Assembly: GCA_038321615.1 (NCBI GenBank)
Contig: JBBQFC010000001.1
Span: forward strand, 1-64,000
Direction of reading: 5' to 3'
Source of the DNA: JBBQFC01 sp038321615
Lineage (GTDB): Bacteria > Bacteroidota > Bacteroidia > Flavobacteriales_D > Cryomorphaceae
DNA length: 64,000 nucleotides
The notes below the pieces were generated by a model. That model worked only from the letters and a program-made list of their open reading frames with translations, ran no database searches and had not been told where the DNA came from. The translations under genes and the position numbers were made by a program. Each line of letters opens with the position of its first letter. Positions within the stretch are counted from its first letter, which is position 1. This document shows, one piece after another, positions 9,407 through 18,378 of the stretch.

Positions 9407-10783
9407 ATGCTAAGAATAATTATCCTGACCTTACTAATCGGCTCCACCAGTTTCGCAGCCCTCGGGCAAACCGATAGCCTCGTACTTCGAAAAATATACG
9501 ACGAAGCATTGATGGAAGGCGAAGGGTATGAAAACTTGCGGCAGCTTTGCAAAGACGTCGGTGCGCGGTTGAGCGGGTCTGAAAATGCCGAAAAGGCCGT
9601 AAACTGGTCCTATGAGAAAATGCAGACTTATGGCTTCGACAAGGTGTGGCTGGAGCCGGTGACGGTGCCCCACTGGGATCGCGGCGGAGTAGATCGATGC
9701 GCAGCCGTTGGCGACAGCATAGCTTTCGATGCCCTTTCACTTGGCTTTAGTGTTGCCACCGATGGTATCATTCGCGGAGAGATTGTTTCGTTTGCTTCCT
9801 TACAAGCTTTAACAGATGCCGAAAGTGCAGAAACGGAAGGGAAAATTGTCTTTCTCAATCAACCAATGAATGCAAAACTCATCGATACTTTTGGAGCGTA
9901 TGGGAGCTGTGCCAACGGGCGGGTGCGAGGTGCTTCCATTGCAGCCGAGCGGGGAGCCATCGCCTTTGTAATGCGATCGGCAGGCCTGCGTGCCGACGAT
10001 TTTCCCCACACAGGCGTAATGGCTTACGCTGATAGTATTCCAAAAATTCCAGCCATGGCGCTGAGTACCAACTCCGCTTACCGCCTATCGAATATGCTGG
10101 AAAAAAATCCCCATCTTCAATTAGAGCTCGAGTCGCATTGCCAAATGTATCCCGACAAGGAATCGCATAATGTGATTGCGGAGATTACAGGTAGCCAATT
10201 TCCCGAAAAGGTAATAACCGTAGGCGGCCACCTCGACAGCTGGGATGTGGGCGAAGGTGCCCACGACGATGGTGCCGGAGTAATTCAAGCGCTCGAGATG
10301 CTGCGACTCATTAAGGCTACGGGCATAAAGCCAAAGCATACCATACGCTGCGTGTTTTTTATGAACGAAGAAAACGGCGCTCGCGGCGGCGGAGCATACG
10401 CCTTGGCAAGCACAGCAAAAGGCGAAAAACATATAGCTGCTTTGGAAAGCGACCGGGGTGGATTCACACCTCGCGGGTTTACAGTGGACGGAAGCCGCAC
10501 CAATTTGGCACATATCCAACAATGGTTGCCGCTTTTTGAACCGTACGGTATAAACTTTATCAAGGCCGGGTATGGCGGCGTAGATATTACGCCCCTGCGG
10601 GAAACAGGAGCCACGCTCATCGGGTTTGTGCCCGATTCTCAGCGCTATTTCGACGTTCACCACACCGCCAACGACGTGTTTGAAAACGTGAACGAACGCG
10701 AATTGCAACTTGGTGCCGCGGCAATTACCTCACTCATTTACCTCATCGATAAGTACGGGATGCCCGCACCGCTGAAGAATTAA
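9407..10783 (+). CDS. M28 family zinc peptidase (carboxypeptidase Q-like), exported
   Basis: 458 residues with a signal peptide ending near AALGQ. A protease-associated-like domain inserts at ~120-215, and the M28 catalytic domain follows. Visible zinc ligands and catalytic residues: GGHLDSWD (H275, D277), GAHDDGAG (D287), MNEENG (E321/E322), and the late histidine in DVHHTAND. This matches secreted aminopeptidase/PGCP-like enzymes that release amino acids from peptides in the periplasm or outside. Its stop codon overlaps the stop of the convergent AIM24-like gene (shared TTAA). Together with the S9 and M61 peptidases nearby it suggests peptide-based nutrition. Confidence 0.9.
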   Translation: MLRIIILTLLIGSTSFAALGQTDSLVLRKIYDEALMEGEGYENLRQLCKDVGARLSGSENAEKAVNWSYEKMQTYGFDKVWLEPVTVPHWDRGGVDRCAAVGDSIAFDALSLGFSVATDGIIRGEIVSFASLQALTDAESAETEGKIVFLNQPMNAKLIDTFGAYGSCANGRVRGASIAAERGAIAFVMRSAGLRADDFPHTGVMAYADSIPKIPAMALSTNSAYRLSNMLEKNPHLQLELESHCQMYPDKESHNVIAEITGSQFPEKVITVGGHLDSWDVGEGAHDDGAGVIQALEMLRLIKATGIKPKHTIRCVFFMNEENGARGGGAYALASTAKGEKHIAALESDRGGFTPRGFTVDGSRTNLAHIQQWLPLFEPYGINFIKAGYGGVDITPLRETGATLIGFVPDSQRYFDVHHTANDVFENVNERELQLGAAAITSLIYLIDKYGMPAPLKN

Positions 10784-11592
10784 AGTCGATTATCGCCGTC
10801 GAGTAAATCGCCCAACCCGCCGAGAATACTTCCCTCTCCTTTTCGTCTGCCTCCCATTTGCGGAGCGGCACTGATAATCTTATCGGCCAACCGGCTGAAA
10901 GGCATGCTTTGAATAAAGACCGTGCCAGGACCGCGGAGCGTTGCAAGAAATAATCCTTCGCCACCAAAAACAGCATTTCGAATGCCTTTCACCATCTCGA
11001 TATTATAATCTACGCCTTGCGTAAAAGCGACTAAGCAGCCCGTATCTACCCGCAGCACTTCGCCGTGGTTAAGCTGACGCTCAATGACCATACCACCGGC
11101 ATGTACAAATGCCAAGCCATCGCCTTCCAGTTTTTGCATGATGAAGCCTTCGCCGCCAAAAAGACCGACTCCGATTCTTTTCTGAAATTCGATACCAACC
11201 GAAACGCCCCTGGCCGCGCAGAGAAAAGCATCTTTCTGACAGACTACTTTTCCGCCCATACGCGAGAGATCGAAAGCACGTACCTTGCCGGGATAGGGCG
11301 ATGCGAAGGTAACGTGTCGCTTTCCATATCCGCGATTGGTGTAAGCTGTTAAAAAAAGACTTTCGCCTGTGAGTACGCGCTTTCCGGCTGAAAGAAACTT
11401 GTCGAAGAGCCCCTGCGATTTATTCGCACCATCGCCAAAAATCGTCGTCATTTCTATGGCATCGTCCATCATCATTAGCGATCCGGCTTCGGCAATAACT
11501 GTTTCTTGCGGATCGAGTTCAATTTCTACGCATTGGAGCTCTTCGCCTATAATGCGGTAGTCTATTTCGTGGTTACCTATTCGATTGTTCAT
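10780..11592 (-). CDS. TIGR00266/AIM24 family protein
   Basis: 270 residues. The opening EAGSLMMMDDAIEM and the repeated GRGGVVC-like beta-helical segments (LRVDTGCLVAFTQGVDY, GLFLATLRGPGTVFIQSMPFSRLA) are typical of the AIM24/DUF124 family. Members form beta-sandwich trimers of unknown biochemical role, and the eukaryotic relative AIM24 is mitochondrial. The C-terminus is Gly/Arg-rich. It lies three bases downstream of the MscS-type channel gene and is probably cotranscribed with it. No catalytic residues are known, so no specific function is claimed. Confidence 0.88.
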   Translation of the reverse strand: MNNRIGNHEIDYRIIGEELQCVEIELDPQETVIAEAGSLMMMDDAIEMTTIFGDGANKSQGLFDKFLSAGKRVLTGESLFLTAYTNRGYGKRHVTFASPYPGKVRAFDLSRMGGKVVCQKDAFLCAARGVSVGIEFQKRIGVGLFGGEGFIMQKLEGDGLAFVHAGGMVIERQLNHGEVLRVDTGCLVAFTQGVDYNIEMVKGIRNAVFGGEGLFLATLRGPGTVFIQSMPFSRLADKIISAAPQMGGRRKGEGSILGGLGDLLDGDNRL

Positions 11593-11595
11593 GGT

Positions 11596-12867
11596 TTAAT
11601 TTATTATTCGTTTAAAATCAGCTCCTGCGGGATTCTCAAATACTTCAAGGTCAAATTGAGAGACCACCGCAAAAAGATGGTCGAATATATCGGCTTGTAC
11701 ACCCTCGTACTCTACCCAAGATTTAAGCGTCGAGAAGCAGTAAATTTCCATCGGAATGCCATTAGGAGTGGTTGCCAATTGGCGCACCATACGCGTCATA
11801 TCCTGATTTATATTGGGGTTTTTGGAAATGTAATTCAAAGCGTACGCTCGAAATATTCCCAGGTTGGTCATCCGGCGCCCGTTTACTATAGATGCTGCTA
11901 TATCGGCCTTTGTTTCTTCATTGTGTCGGGCAATATCTGCCCGCTTTTTCACAATATGTGGTCGTGCGAGTTCGATCCGTTCAAAGCGTTTTAGCATTGC
12001 TTCATCAGCTAGCTTTACGCTCGATATTTTAATAAAGATGGGGCGCTTGATTCGACGGCCACCGCTCTCCTGCATTCCCCGCCAATTAGTAAAACTGTCG
12101 GCTACAAAAAAATAGGTGGGAACTGTCGAAATAGTATTGTCGAAATTGCGGATTTTGATTGTGGTTAGATTAATCTCCATCACGTCGCCATCGGCTTCGT
12201 ATTTCGGCACCGACACCCAATCGCCAATGCGAATCATATCATTAATAGTAAGCTGGATGCTCGCCATAAATCCGAGTATGGTATCTTTAAAAATCAACAA
12301 TAGCACTGCCGAAACGGCACCGAGAGCGCTAAAAAGATAGATGGGGTTTTTGCCAATAATGAGCGATATAATGAGAATGATACCCACCATCCAGAGCAAA
12401 ATTTTGGCAAGTTGTGCAAAACTGGATATAGGCTTATCACGGTACTTTTCGGATCGGGAAAGGTGGATGCGCAAAGCGGAAATAAATGAGCTGATGGCTC
12501 GAATTACAAAAAATGCCAAAAGGATATCGGCCAGGCGCTCCACCGCCGGCACCCACTCCGGGTAGTCCGTAAGCGCTATCGGAGTGAACAGAAAGATTAC
12601 AGATATAGGGACCAGGTGGCCGAGCTTTCGGAAAACCCCGCGCTCAAAGAGCGCATCGTCAAATTGGGTATCGGTCTTTGATACAAGCCGCTTCACAATG
12701 CGGTTGACTAATGCATGGCCTATAATCCACATTACGACGGCTAGCATTAACATTGCGCCAAAAAGGATTACCATTTTAACCAGCTGGGTATTGCCTTCAG
12801 CCACGCCGATGTTATCTACCAGCCAGGTTTCAATAAATTGGGCAAAATTGGTACTGTCTTTAATCAT
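11596..12867 (-). CDS. Mechanosensitive ion channel, MscS family (YbdG-like)
   Basis: 423 residues. Four to five hydrophobic segments occupy the first ~200 residues, followed by the MscS pore helix and beta domain (GLIGKNPIYLFSALGAVSAVLLLIFKDTILGF, then TINDMIRIGDWVSVPKYEADGDVMEINLTTIKIRNFDN). The conserved IGDWV...DGDV...T..IR pattern defines the family. The length and long C-terminal domain resemble YbdG-type channels that release solutes on mild osmotic downshift. The divergent neighbour is the VWA protein gene, 91 bases away. It is followed closely by the AIM24-like gene. Confidence 0.9.
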   Translation of the reverse strand: MIKDSTNFAQFIETWLVDNIGVAEGNTQLVKMVILFGAMLMLAVVMWIIGHALVNRIVKRLVSKTDTQFDDALFERGVFRKLGHLVPISVIFLFTPIALTDYPEWVPAVERLADILLAFFVIRAISSFISALRIHLSRSEKYRDKPISSFAQLAKILLWMVGIILIISLIIGKNPIYLFSALGAVSAVLLLIFKDTILGFMASIQLTINDMIRIGDWVSVPKYEADGDVMEINLTTIKIRNFDNTISTVPTYFFVADSFTNWRGMQESGGRRIKRPIFIKISSVKLADEAMLKRFERIELARPHIVKKRADIARHNEETKADIAASIVNGRRMTNLGIFRAYALNYISKNPNINQDMTRMVRQLATTPNGIPMEIYCFSTLKSWVEYEGVQADIFDHLFAVVSQFDLEVFENPAGADFKRIIN

Positions 12868-12958
12868 ATTGCAAAACTAACCATAGAAATTTAGCCTCCG
12901 TTCAAAACAAGGTGAGCGGTTTACCCGTTTTGTGTTCGATAGCTATTACCTTTAAATT

Positions 12959-14056
12959 ATGCTTGGATACCATTTCACCGAATACATTGCCGAAAAAGAT
13001 AAACGAACGCCCTTCGAGAAACTTTTGCCCATTTTTCTCGAACTCGTTACCCATACCTCGGGCGATGTGGACGAGGCCATTGACTGGTTGCGCGAAATAG
13101 ACAAAGAACATAAACTCACCACCGATGAATACACCATCGATGATTTTGTAGCCGACCTTTATGCCAAAGGATATCTCCGCGAACAGGGCGACGGCAATGG
13201 GGGCGGCCTTTCGGCGAAAAGTGAACAAGCCATACGCAAGCGCTCGCTCGACCAGGTATTCGGAAAGCTCAAGAAAGGTACACGAGGCGGCCACCGCACT
13301 AATCTCAATGGTCAAGGCGATGAACCTACCGGCGACAGGCGGGACTTTCAATTTGGCGATCGGCTCGATGAAATCGATTTTACCAATAGCATTCGCAATG
13401 CGCAAATTCGCGGGGGTATCGAAGAGTTCTCACTTATGGAGAGCGATTTGGAAATCAACGAGTCGGAATACAAAGCCTCCTCGTCTACGGTTTTGATGAT
13501 CGACATCTCCCACTCCATGATCTTGTATGGCGAAGACCGGATTACCCCAGCTAAGAAGGTGGCCATGGCGCTCTCAGAATTCATCACCACCCGTTATCCG
13601 AAGGATACCCTCGACTTGGTTGTATTTGGGAATGATGCCTGGCAAATTGACATCAAAGACCTGCCTTATTTAAAAGTCGGCCCCTTTCATACCAATACCG
13701 TAGCCGGATTGCAACTTTCTATGGACATTTTGAGAAGGAGGAAGAACCTTAATAAGCAAATCTTCATGATCACAGACGGTAAGCCGAGCTGTCTAAAAAC
13801 CAAGGACGGCTATTATAAAAACAGCTTTGGCCTCGACCCGGTGATCACCACCAAATGCCATAATTTGGCCGCAGAGTGCCGGAAGATCAACATTGGAATT
13901 ACGACCTTCATGATAGCCGAAGACCCATATTTACAGCAATTTGTGGAAGATTTCACCGAAGCGAATAAAGGGCGAGCCATCTACACAGGGTTGAGCGGGC
14001 TTGGAGAATGGATTTTTAGTGATTACGAGCGGAATAGGAAACAAAGGAAAGCCTGA
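12959..14056 (+). CDS. VWA domain protein (von Willebrand factor type A)
   Basis: 365 residues, no signal peptide, cytosolic. The N-terminal ~170 residues are charged and helical with a glycine-rich linker (~79-83). The VWA domain starts at ~175 with the MIDAS metal site DISHS (D182, S184, S186), plus a later Thr/Asp (MITDGKPSC). Bacterial proteins of this shape usually work with a MoxR-type AAA ATPase to insert metals or remodel targets, but no such ATPase is adjacent here; the neighbours are an MscS channel and a PAQR protein. The partner must be elsewhere. The start is an ATG giving LGYHFTEYIAEKDKR. Confidence 0.82.
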   Translation: MLGYHFTEYIAEKDKRTPFEKLLPIFLELVTHTSGDVDEAIDWLREIDKEHKLTTDEYTIDDFVADLYAKGYLREQGDGNGGGLSAKSEQAIRKRSLDQVFGKLKKGTRGGHRTNLNGQGDEPTGDRRDFQFGDRLDEIDFTNSIRNAQIRGGIEEFSLMESDLEINESEYKASSSTVLMIDISHSMILYGEDRITPAKKVAMALSEFITTRYPKDTLDLVVFGNDAWQIDIKDLPYLKVGPFHTNTVAGLQLSMDILRRRKNLNKQIFMITDGKPSCLKTKDGYYKNSFGLDPVITTKCHNLAAECRKINIGITTFMIAEDPYLQQFVEDFTEANKGRAIYTGLSGLGEWIFSDYERNRKQRKA

Positions 14057-14073
14057 GAAACGGAAAAATACAA

Positions 14074-14097
14074 TTGCTCTGATGCCAATCAGTGCAA
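14074..14097. terminator. Possible bidirectional terminator hairpin between convergent genes
   Basis: TTGC-T-CTGAT, loop GCCA, ATCAG-T-GCAA forms a nine-pair stem with one internal mismatch between the ends of the VWA and PAQR genes. On the plus strand it is followed by CCTGTTTT, and on the minus strand by TTGTATTTTT. The placement between convergent stops supports a terminator. The stem is only moderately stable. Confidence 0.4.
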
Positions 14098-14103
14098 CCT
14101 GTT

Positions 14104-14748
14104 TTAAACCGCGTTTTCGACCATTCTCCATATTCCAATAAAATGACACAGTGCTCCTCCCAGCACAAACACATGCCATATAGCGTGATGATAAGGTATC
14201 TTCTTCACCAGATAGAAAATCACGCCTATGGTATAACTCGCTCCTCCGACCGCGATCCAAAAAAACTGATCATCGGGTAGGTTTTCCTTAAACGGATGAG
14301 GCGCGAAGAGTACCATCCACCCCATAGCGACATAAAGCGCCGTAGAGATCAGCCGATATCGACCGGTAAAAAATATTTTAAAAACTGTTCCTGCCAAGGC
14401 GATACCCCAAAGCCACATCAGAAAATAGTGGGAACTGGGTGGCTGTCCATAGGCCATAATAAATGGCGTAAACGTTCCAGCGATCAGGTAGTAAATACTA
14501 ATGTGATCCCACATCTTCATCAGGGTTTTGCGCGCCGGTTGCTGGTAGAAATGGTAGAGCGACGAAAACCCAAATACCATTAAAAATCCGATGCTATACA
14601 GCCCTAATCCGAGTATCCATTCTCCATTTACACCTGCATTCCCATAGGCACGGATCAAAACCCAAGGGAGCGCGACGAGACCAAATACAAATCCAATAAG
14701 ATGCGTGATCACATTAGCGCGCTCATGCGCAGGAGAATAAGCTGACAT
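14104..14748 (-). CDS. Hemolysin III / PAQR family membrane protein
   Basis: 214 residues with about seven transmembrane segments. Family motifs are visible: HLIGFVFGL near the N-terminus, SSLYHFY with the first conserved histidine (~residue 65), DHISIYYLIAGTFTPF, and the late histidines in YHHAIWHVFVLGGALCHF. Those Ser/His/Asp residues form a metal site in PAQR proteins, which are hydrolase-like, probably acting on ceramide-type or other amide lipids. Despite the family name a haemolytic role is not implied. The gene stands alone between the VWA gene (convergent) and the glycosyltransferase gene. Confidence 0.9.
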   Translation of the reverse strand: MSAYSPAHERANVITHLIGFVFGLVALPWVLIRAYGNAGVNGEWILGLGLYSIGFLMVFGFSSLYHFYQQPARKTLMKMWDHISIYYLIAGTFTPFIMAYGQPPSSHYFLMWLWGIALAGTVFKIFFTGRYRLISTALYVAMGWMVLFAPHPFKENLPDDQFFWIAVGGASYTIGVIFYLVKKIPYHHAIWHVFVLGGALCHFIGIWRMVENAV

Positions 14749-14774
14749 GCCGCAAAAGTAGGCAGATTACTAAA

Positions 14775-15818
14775 TTAATCTGCCCCAACCTTCCCTTGCA
14801 TAATCTCTTGGATCGGCATAGCTTCCTGAAGGGCAAAATCGCTTAAAATCTGATCGACAATGCGCTGGGTGTTTTCCGGATAGCGCACCTCTACCGTAGC
14901 CGATGAAGCAAGCCATCGCGCTAAAGTTGCGAGTGATTTGGGTTTCAGATTCTTCACACTTGGCACGCCGTATTTGGCAAGGGCCAGTACATTGCATGCT
15001 TGCTCAAATTGCCTTTTCATCGGGATGACGAGCAGCTTCTTACCCAAGAAAAGCACTTCGGAAGTGGTAGCAAAGCCGGCTGCACAAATCACACCACGGC
15101 ACGAAGCCAAATCGAGCTCAAAAGCAGTTTGATTCACTGGAGACACCTCAATATTCCCCCACCGATAGGCTTCCCTGGTATGCTTGCCGTAAACTTTCCA
15201 ACACACTTCGGGAAAATTCAGCAATGCTTCGATGATCTTGCTATCCTTAAAAGATGGGAGATAGACAACATAGTGGCCGCCGTCGCTCCGCTTCATTTGG
15301 CGGATACCTTGCCTCACCACTGGCGTGTAAATCATGGAGTCAACACTTTCGTAAAAAAGGCCGTAAGCGGTATCGATGGGCGCATAATGGCGAAGAACCG
15401 ATCGTGAAAATCGGTATTTCTTTCCAGTAGGTTTTGGAATACGCGTGTGGAGCAAGCTGCACTGATTACTCAATCCCACGCAGGGTACGTGCTGCTGTCG
15501 CGCGGCCCATGCCGAAACAGGCTCAAAATCGTTGATCACCAAATCGTAATCGCTCAAGTCGAGTTGCCTAATCTCTTGCAAAAATTGCGGAATGTCGCCG
15601 TGCCACCAGGTATTAAAATAATCTACGCCACCCTTTCGACCAAATTTAAATCCAAGCCCTTTGAGTCGAAATTTTACCGGACAACCGAGATCGATTTCAC
15701 TGTGCATGCCGGAGAGGAGCACATCTACTTGCACCCGTTTGCGGAGAGCCGGAAGTATTTCCATCGCTCGGGCTATATGCCCATTCCCAGTGCCTTGCAC
15801 CGCGTAAAGCACTTTCAT
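14775..15818 (-). CDS. GT-B glycosyltransferase (MJ1255/VC2487-like)
   Basis: 347 residues. The N-terminal Rossmann half opens with VLYAVQGTGNGHIARAMEIL, the typical GxGxGH nucleotide-sugar glycosyltransferase start. The C-terminal half has GVICAAGFATTSEVLFLGKKLLVIPM, the donor-binding motif seen in UDP-glycosyltransferase and MurG-like folds. This corresponds to the MJ1255/VC2487 family of uncharacterised glycosyltransferases. The gene overlaps the LpxH-like phosphoesterase by four bases (ATGA), so they are translationally coupled, and the pair may act on the same lipid or glycan. The acceptor is not deducible. Confidence 0.82.
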   Translation of the reverse strand: MKVLYAVQGTGNGHIARAMEILPALRKRVQVDVLLSGMHSEIDLGCPVKFRLKGLGFKFGRKGGVDYFNTWWHGDIPQFLQEIRQLDLSDYDLVINDFEPVSAWAARQQHVPCVGLSNQCSLLHTRIPKPTGKKYRFSRSVLRHYAPIDTAYGLFYESVDSMIYTPVVRQGIRQMKRSDGGHYVVYLPSFKDSKIIEALLNFPEVCWKVYGKHTREAYRWGNIEVSPVNQTAFELDLASCRGVICAAGFATTSEVLFLGKKLLVIPMKRQFEQACNVLALAKYGVPSVKNLKPKSLATLARWLASSATVEVRYPENTQRIVDQILSDFALQEAMPIQEIMQGKVGAD

Positions 15819-16663
15819 GCAGAGATCATTTTGAACTCGGCCACCAAGTTTTTAAAAAGCATGGCATCGGTGAGTTCTAGCTCCCATTCATTGTCGAGCT
15901 CTTCTTCCTCTGCGTGCATATCTTCATATTTGTAGATGCTCCATGCGCCACGGTGATATTCCAATGCGGTGAGATTTTCGACCCAATCGCCGGAATTAAG
16001 GTAGCACACCGGGCCATTTTTCCGATGGCTCATCTTTATTATCGGCTGGTGGATATGCCCGCATACCACGTACGCATAGCCATGATCGGCGGCAATATCC
16101 ATTACCACATCTTCAAAATTATTGATGAAAGCCACTGCAGTTTTCACTCCATTCTTTATTTTTTTGGAAAGTGAAATGCGCCCTCGACCTGTTTTGAGTA
16201 GAACATTATTTACCGCTCGGTTGAGTAAAATAAGCATATCATAACCTACGCCACCGAGCTTTGCCAACCACTTGCTATGCTGCATTGTTACATCAAACAC
16301 ATCGCCGTGAAATATCCAGGCTGTCCCATCTGCGAGCGGCACAATCGCCTTGTTCACAATAGAAAGCGTGCCCAATTCGAATCCCACGAACTTTCGAAGC
16401 ATCTCATCGTGATTGCCGGTGATATAGGTCACTTCCACTCCTTTGCCGATCAAAGAAGTAATGTGCTTTATTACCTTCATGTGGCTCTTCGGCCAATAGC
16501 GTTTGCTGAATTGCCAAATGTCAATGATATCGCCGTTGAGAATGAGTCGCTTCGGCTCTATACTCTTTAAGTATTTAAGTAGTTCCTTGGCGTGGCAGCC
16601 ATAGGTGCCCAAGTGAACATCGGAAATAACAACCAAATCGACGGGGCGTTTCAACTTTTTCAT
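15815..16663 (-). CDS. UDP-2,3-diacylglucosamine diphosphatase-like metallophosphoesterase (LpxH-like)
   Basis: 282 residues. All calcineurin-like metallophosphoesterase motifs are present: SDVHLG, NGDIIDIW, GNHDE, HGDVFD and CGHIHQP. The spacing fits the LpxH/LpxH2-like branch that cleaves UDP-diacylglucosamine to lipid X in lipid A synthesis. Its acidic C-terminus (HAEEEELDNEWELE) is a family oddity. It heads a two-gene unit with the glycosyltransferase. Whether it is the main LpxH of this organism or a paralogue cannot be settled from the window, so I give no symbol. Confidence 0.82.
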   Translation of the reverse strand: MKKLKRPVDLVVISDVHLGTYGCHAKELLKYLKSIEPKRLILNGDIIDIWQFSKRYWPKSHMKVIKHITSLIGKGVEVTYITGNHDEMLRKFVGFELGTLSIVNKAIVPLADGTAWIFHGDVFDVTMQHSKWLAKLGGVGYDMLILLNRAVNNVLLKTGRGRISLSKKIKNGVKTAVAFINNFEDVVMDIAADHGYAYVVCGHIHQPIIKMSHRKNGPVCYLNSGDWVENLTALEYHRGAWSIYKYEDMHAEEEELDNEWELELTDAMLFKNLVAEFKMISA

Positions 16664-16750
16664 GATTTTCGCATTAAAGAGATCGCAATTGATTGCTTAA
16701 AAAATGGTTCTACAGGGAAAGGAGAAAAAAGTGGCGGCGTCGAAAAATGA

Positions 16751-16758
16751 TACTTTTG
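16751..16758 (+). promoter_or_regulatory. Candidate -7 box TACTTTTG upstream of crtD
   Basis: TACTTTTG matches the Bacteroidota -7 consensus TAnnTTTG. It lies about 160 bases before the crtD start, which would give a long leader. No good -33 TTTG is at the expected distance. The 254-base gap around it (16664-16917), between divergent genes, otherwise shows nothing clear. Confidence 0.35.
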
Positions 16759-16917
16759 GGGAGTGTTAAACTTTAGAAAGTCACGCGACGGCGCCTGCAT
16801 CATGGGAGTTTACGCAAAGATGCCGCAGCGGTATGAAGTGCAGGTTAGGCGAGCATTAATGCTACATTAAGCAGATAGCAAATAACCAACATCGGGATAT
16901 GGAAAAACTACGGATTA

Positions 16918-18378
16918 ATGGCTAAAGTTGGAATAGTGGGAGCCGGTATAGCCGGAATGAGCGCAGCCGTGCATTTGCGTGCCAAAGGCCATGAAGTCAC
17001 CGTGTTCGAAGCGGCTGCACATGCCGGGGGCAAACTCCACGCCATTGAATCGGAAGGCTACCGCTTCGATGCAGGCCCATCGCTTTTTACCATGCCGCAC
17101 TTGCTTGATGGTCTCTTCGAATCGGCGGGAAAAAATCCGCGCGATTATTATCATTACCAAAAAATCGAACCGGGTTGTCAATATTTCTGGCCCGATGGTA
17201 CTACCTTTTCAGGATGGTCTGATTCAGGAAAATTTGCCCGTGAAGCCCAATCGGTGCTCGGGGTTCCGGCAAAGGCGGTAGAGAAATACTTCAAAAAATC
17301 GTCGGAACTATACGACATCACCGAAAAGGTATTTCTGAGAAGCTCGCTGCACCGGTGGCAAACCTATCTGCGCTGGTCGACTCTTGTATCCTTCGCTCAG
17401 CTTTACAACGCCAGAATTTTCAGCAGTATGCACAGCGTTAATAGCCGATTGCTCCGCAACCCGAAGCTGGTGCAGCTCTTCGACCGATATGCCACTTATA
17501 ATGGTAGCGATCCGTACCAAGCGCCCGGCACGCTTACGGTAATCCCCACCTTAGAGCATCGCTGGGGTACTTTTTTGCCGAAAGGCGGAATGCATCAGAT
17601 TACCAAAAGCTTGCACCGGCTTGCAGCGGATATAGGGGTGAATTTTCGATTCAACGAAGCCGTAGAGACTATAGCGCATAGCTCGAAAAAGGTAAAAGGC
17701 ATTCAAACGACCCGGGCCTTTTATCCTTTCGACATGGTGGTGAGCAACATGGACGTAGTGCCTACTTACCAAAAACTTTTAAAAGGAGTCGCGCCACCCA
17801 TGAATCTCGATCGTCAGGAGCGATCGAGTTCGGCGTTAATCTATTATTGGGGGGTGAAGCAAACTTTTCCGCAACTCGGTCTGCACAACATACTTTGGAG
17901 TGATGAGTATGAATCGGAATTTAAGTCCATCTTCTCCGATAAAACAATTGGAGATGATCCGACGGTTTATATCAACATCACATCAAAACACGAAAATACA
18001 GACGCTCCGGAAGGCTGCGAAAATTGGTTTATACTTATCAATGCGCCTTGCGATGAAGGGCAAGATTGGAAAGCTTTGGCTGAAAAAACACGCAGAATCA
18101 TAATTGCAAAAATCAATAAGATGCTCGACTGTGATATTGAGCCACTAATTGAAACGGAGCACATACTCGATCCTCCAAAAATAGGCCGGGACACGTCGAG
18201 CTTCAAGGGTTCGCTCTACGGCACCAGCTCTAATCATTGGCAAGCGGCTTTTCTGCGGCATCCCAATTTCAGCAAGCAGATCGACGGGCTATATTTCTGC
18301 GGTGGAAGTGTGCACCCCGGTGGGGGTATTCCATTATGTTTGTTGTCGGGAAAAATAGTAAGCGAAATTGCACCATGA
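16918..18378 (+). CDS. crtD: Carotenoid desaturase, CrtD-type (1-hydroxycarotenoid 3,4-desaturase)
   Basis: 486 residues, FAD-dependent amine-oxidase/CrtI superfamily. The dinucleotide-binding start VGIVGAGIAGMSAAVHLRA is at 4-22, FDAGPSLFTMPHL at ~51-63, and the C-terminal FAD motif CGGSVHPGGGIPLCLLSGK at ~460-480. The segments FDRYATYNGSDPY and FLPKGGMHQITKSL are close to flavobacterial CrtD enzymes that introduce the 3,4 double bond after C-1 hydroxylation, rather than to phytoene desaturase. The next gene, cruF, overlaps by ATGA and supplies the hydration step, which supports CrtD. CrtI is the alternative identity. No crtB or crtY is nearby. Confidence 0.8.
   Translation: MAKVGIVGAGIAGMSAAVHLRAKGHEVTVFEAAAHAGGKLHAIESEGYRFDAGPSLFTMPHLLDGLFESAGKNPRDYYHYQKIEPGCQYFWPDGTTFSGWSDSGKFAREAQSVLGVPAKAVEKYFKKSSELYDITEKVFLRSSLHRWQTYLRWSTLVSFAQLYNARIFSSMHSVNSRLLRNPKLVQLFDRYATYNGSDPYQAPGTLTVIPTLEHRWGTFLPKGGMHQITKSLHRLAADIGVNFRFNEAVETIAHSSKKVKGIQTTRAFYPFDMVVSNMDVVPTYQKLLKGVAPPMNLDRQERSSSALIYYWGVKQTFPQLGLHNILWSDEYESEFKSIFSDKTIGDDPTVYINITSKHENTDAPEGCENWFILINAPCDEGQDWKALAEKTRRIIIAKINKMLDCDIEPLIETEHILDPPKIGRDTSSFKGSLYGTSSNHWQAAFLRHPNFSKQIDGLYFCGGSVHPGGGIPLCLLSGKIVSEIAP

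Noticed and set aside
10121..10708. Minus-strand open frame of 195 codons
   Set aside because: It lies wholly within the M28 peptidase gene on the opposite strand and resembles no family.
12902..13405. Minus-strand open frame of 167 codons
   Set aside because: Antisense to the start of the VWA gene, which has an intact domain in its own frame.
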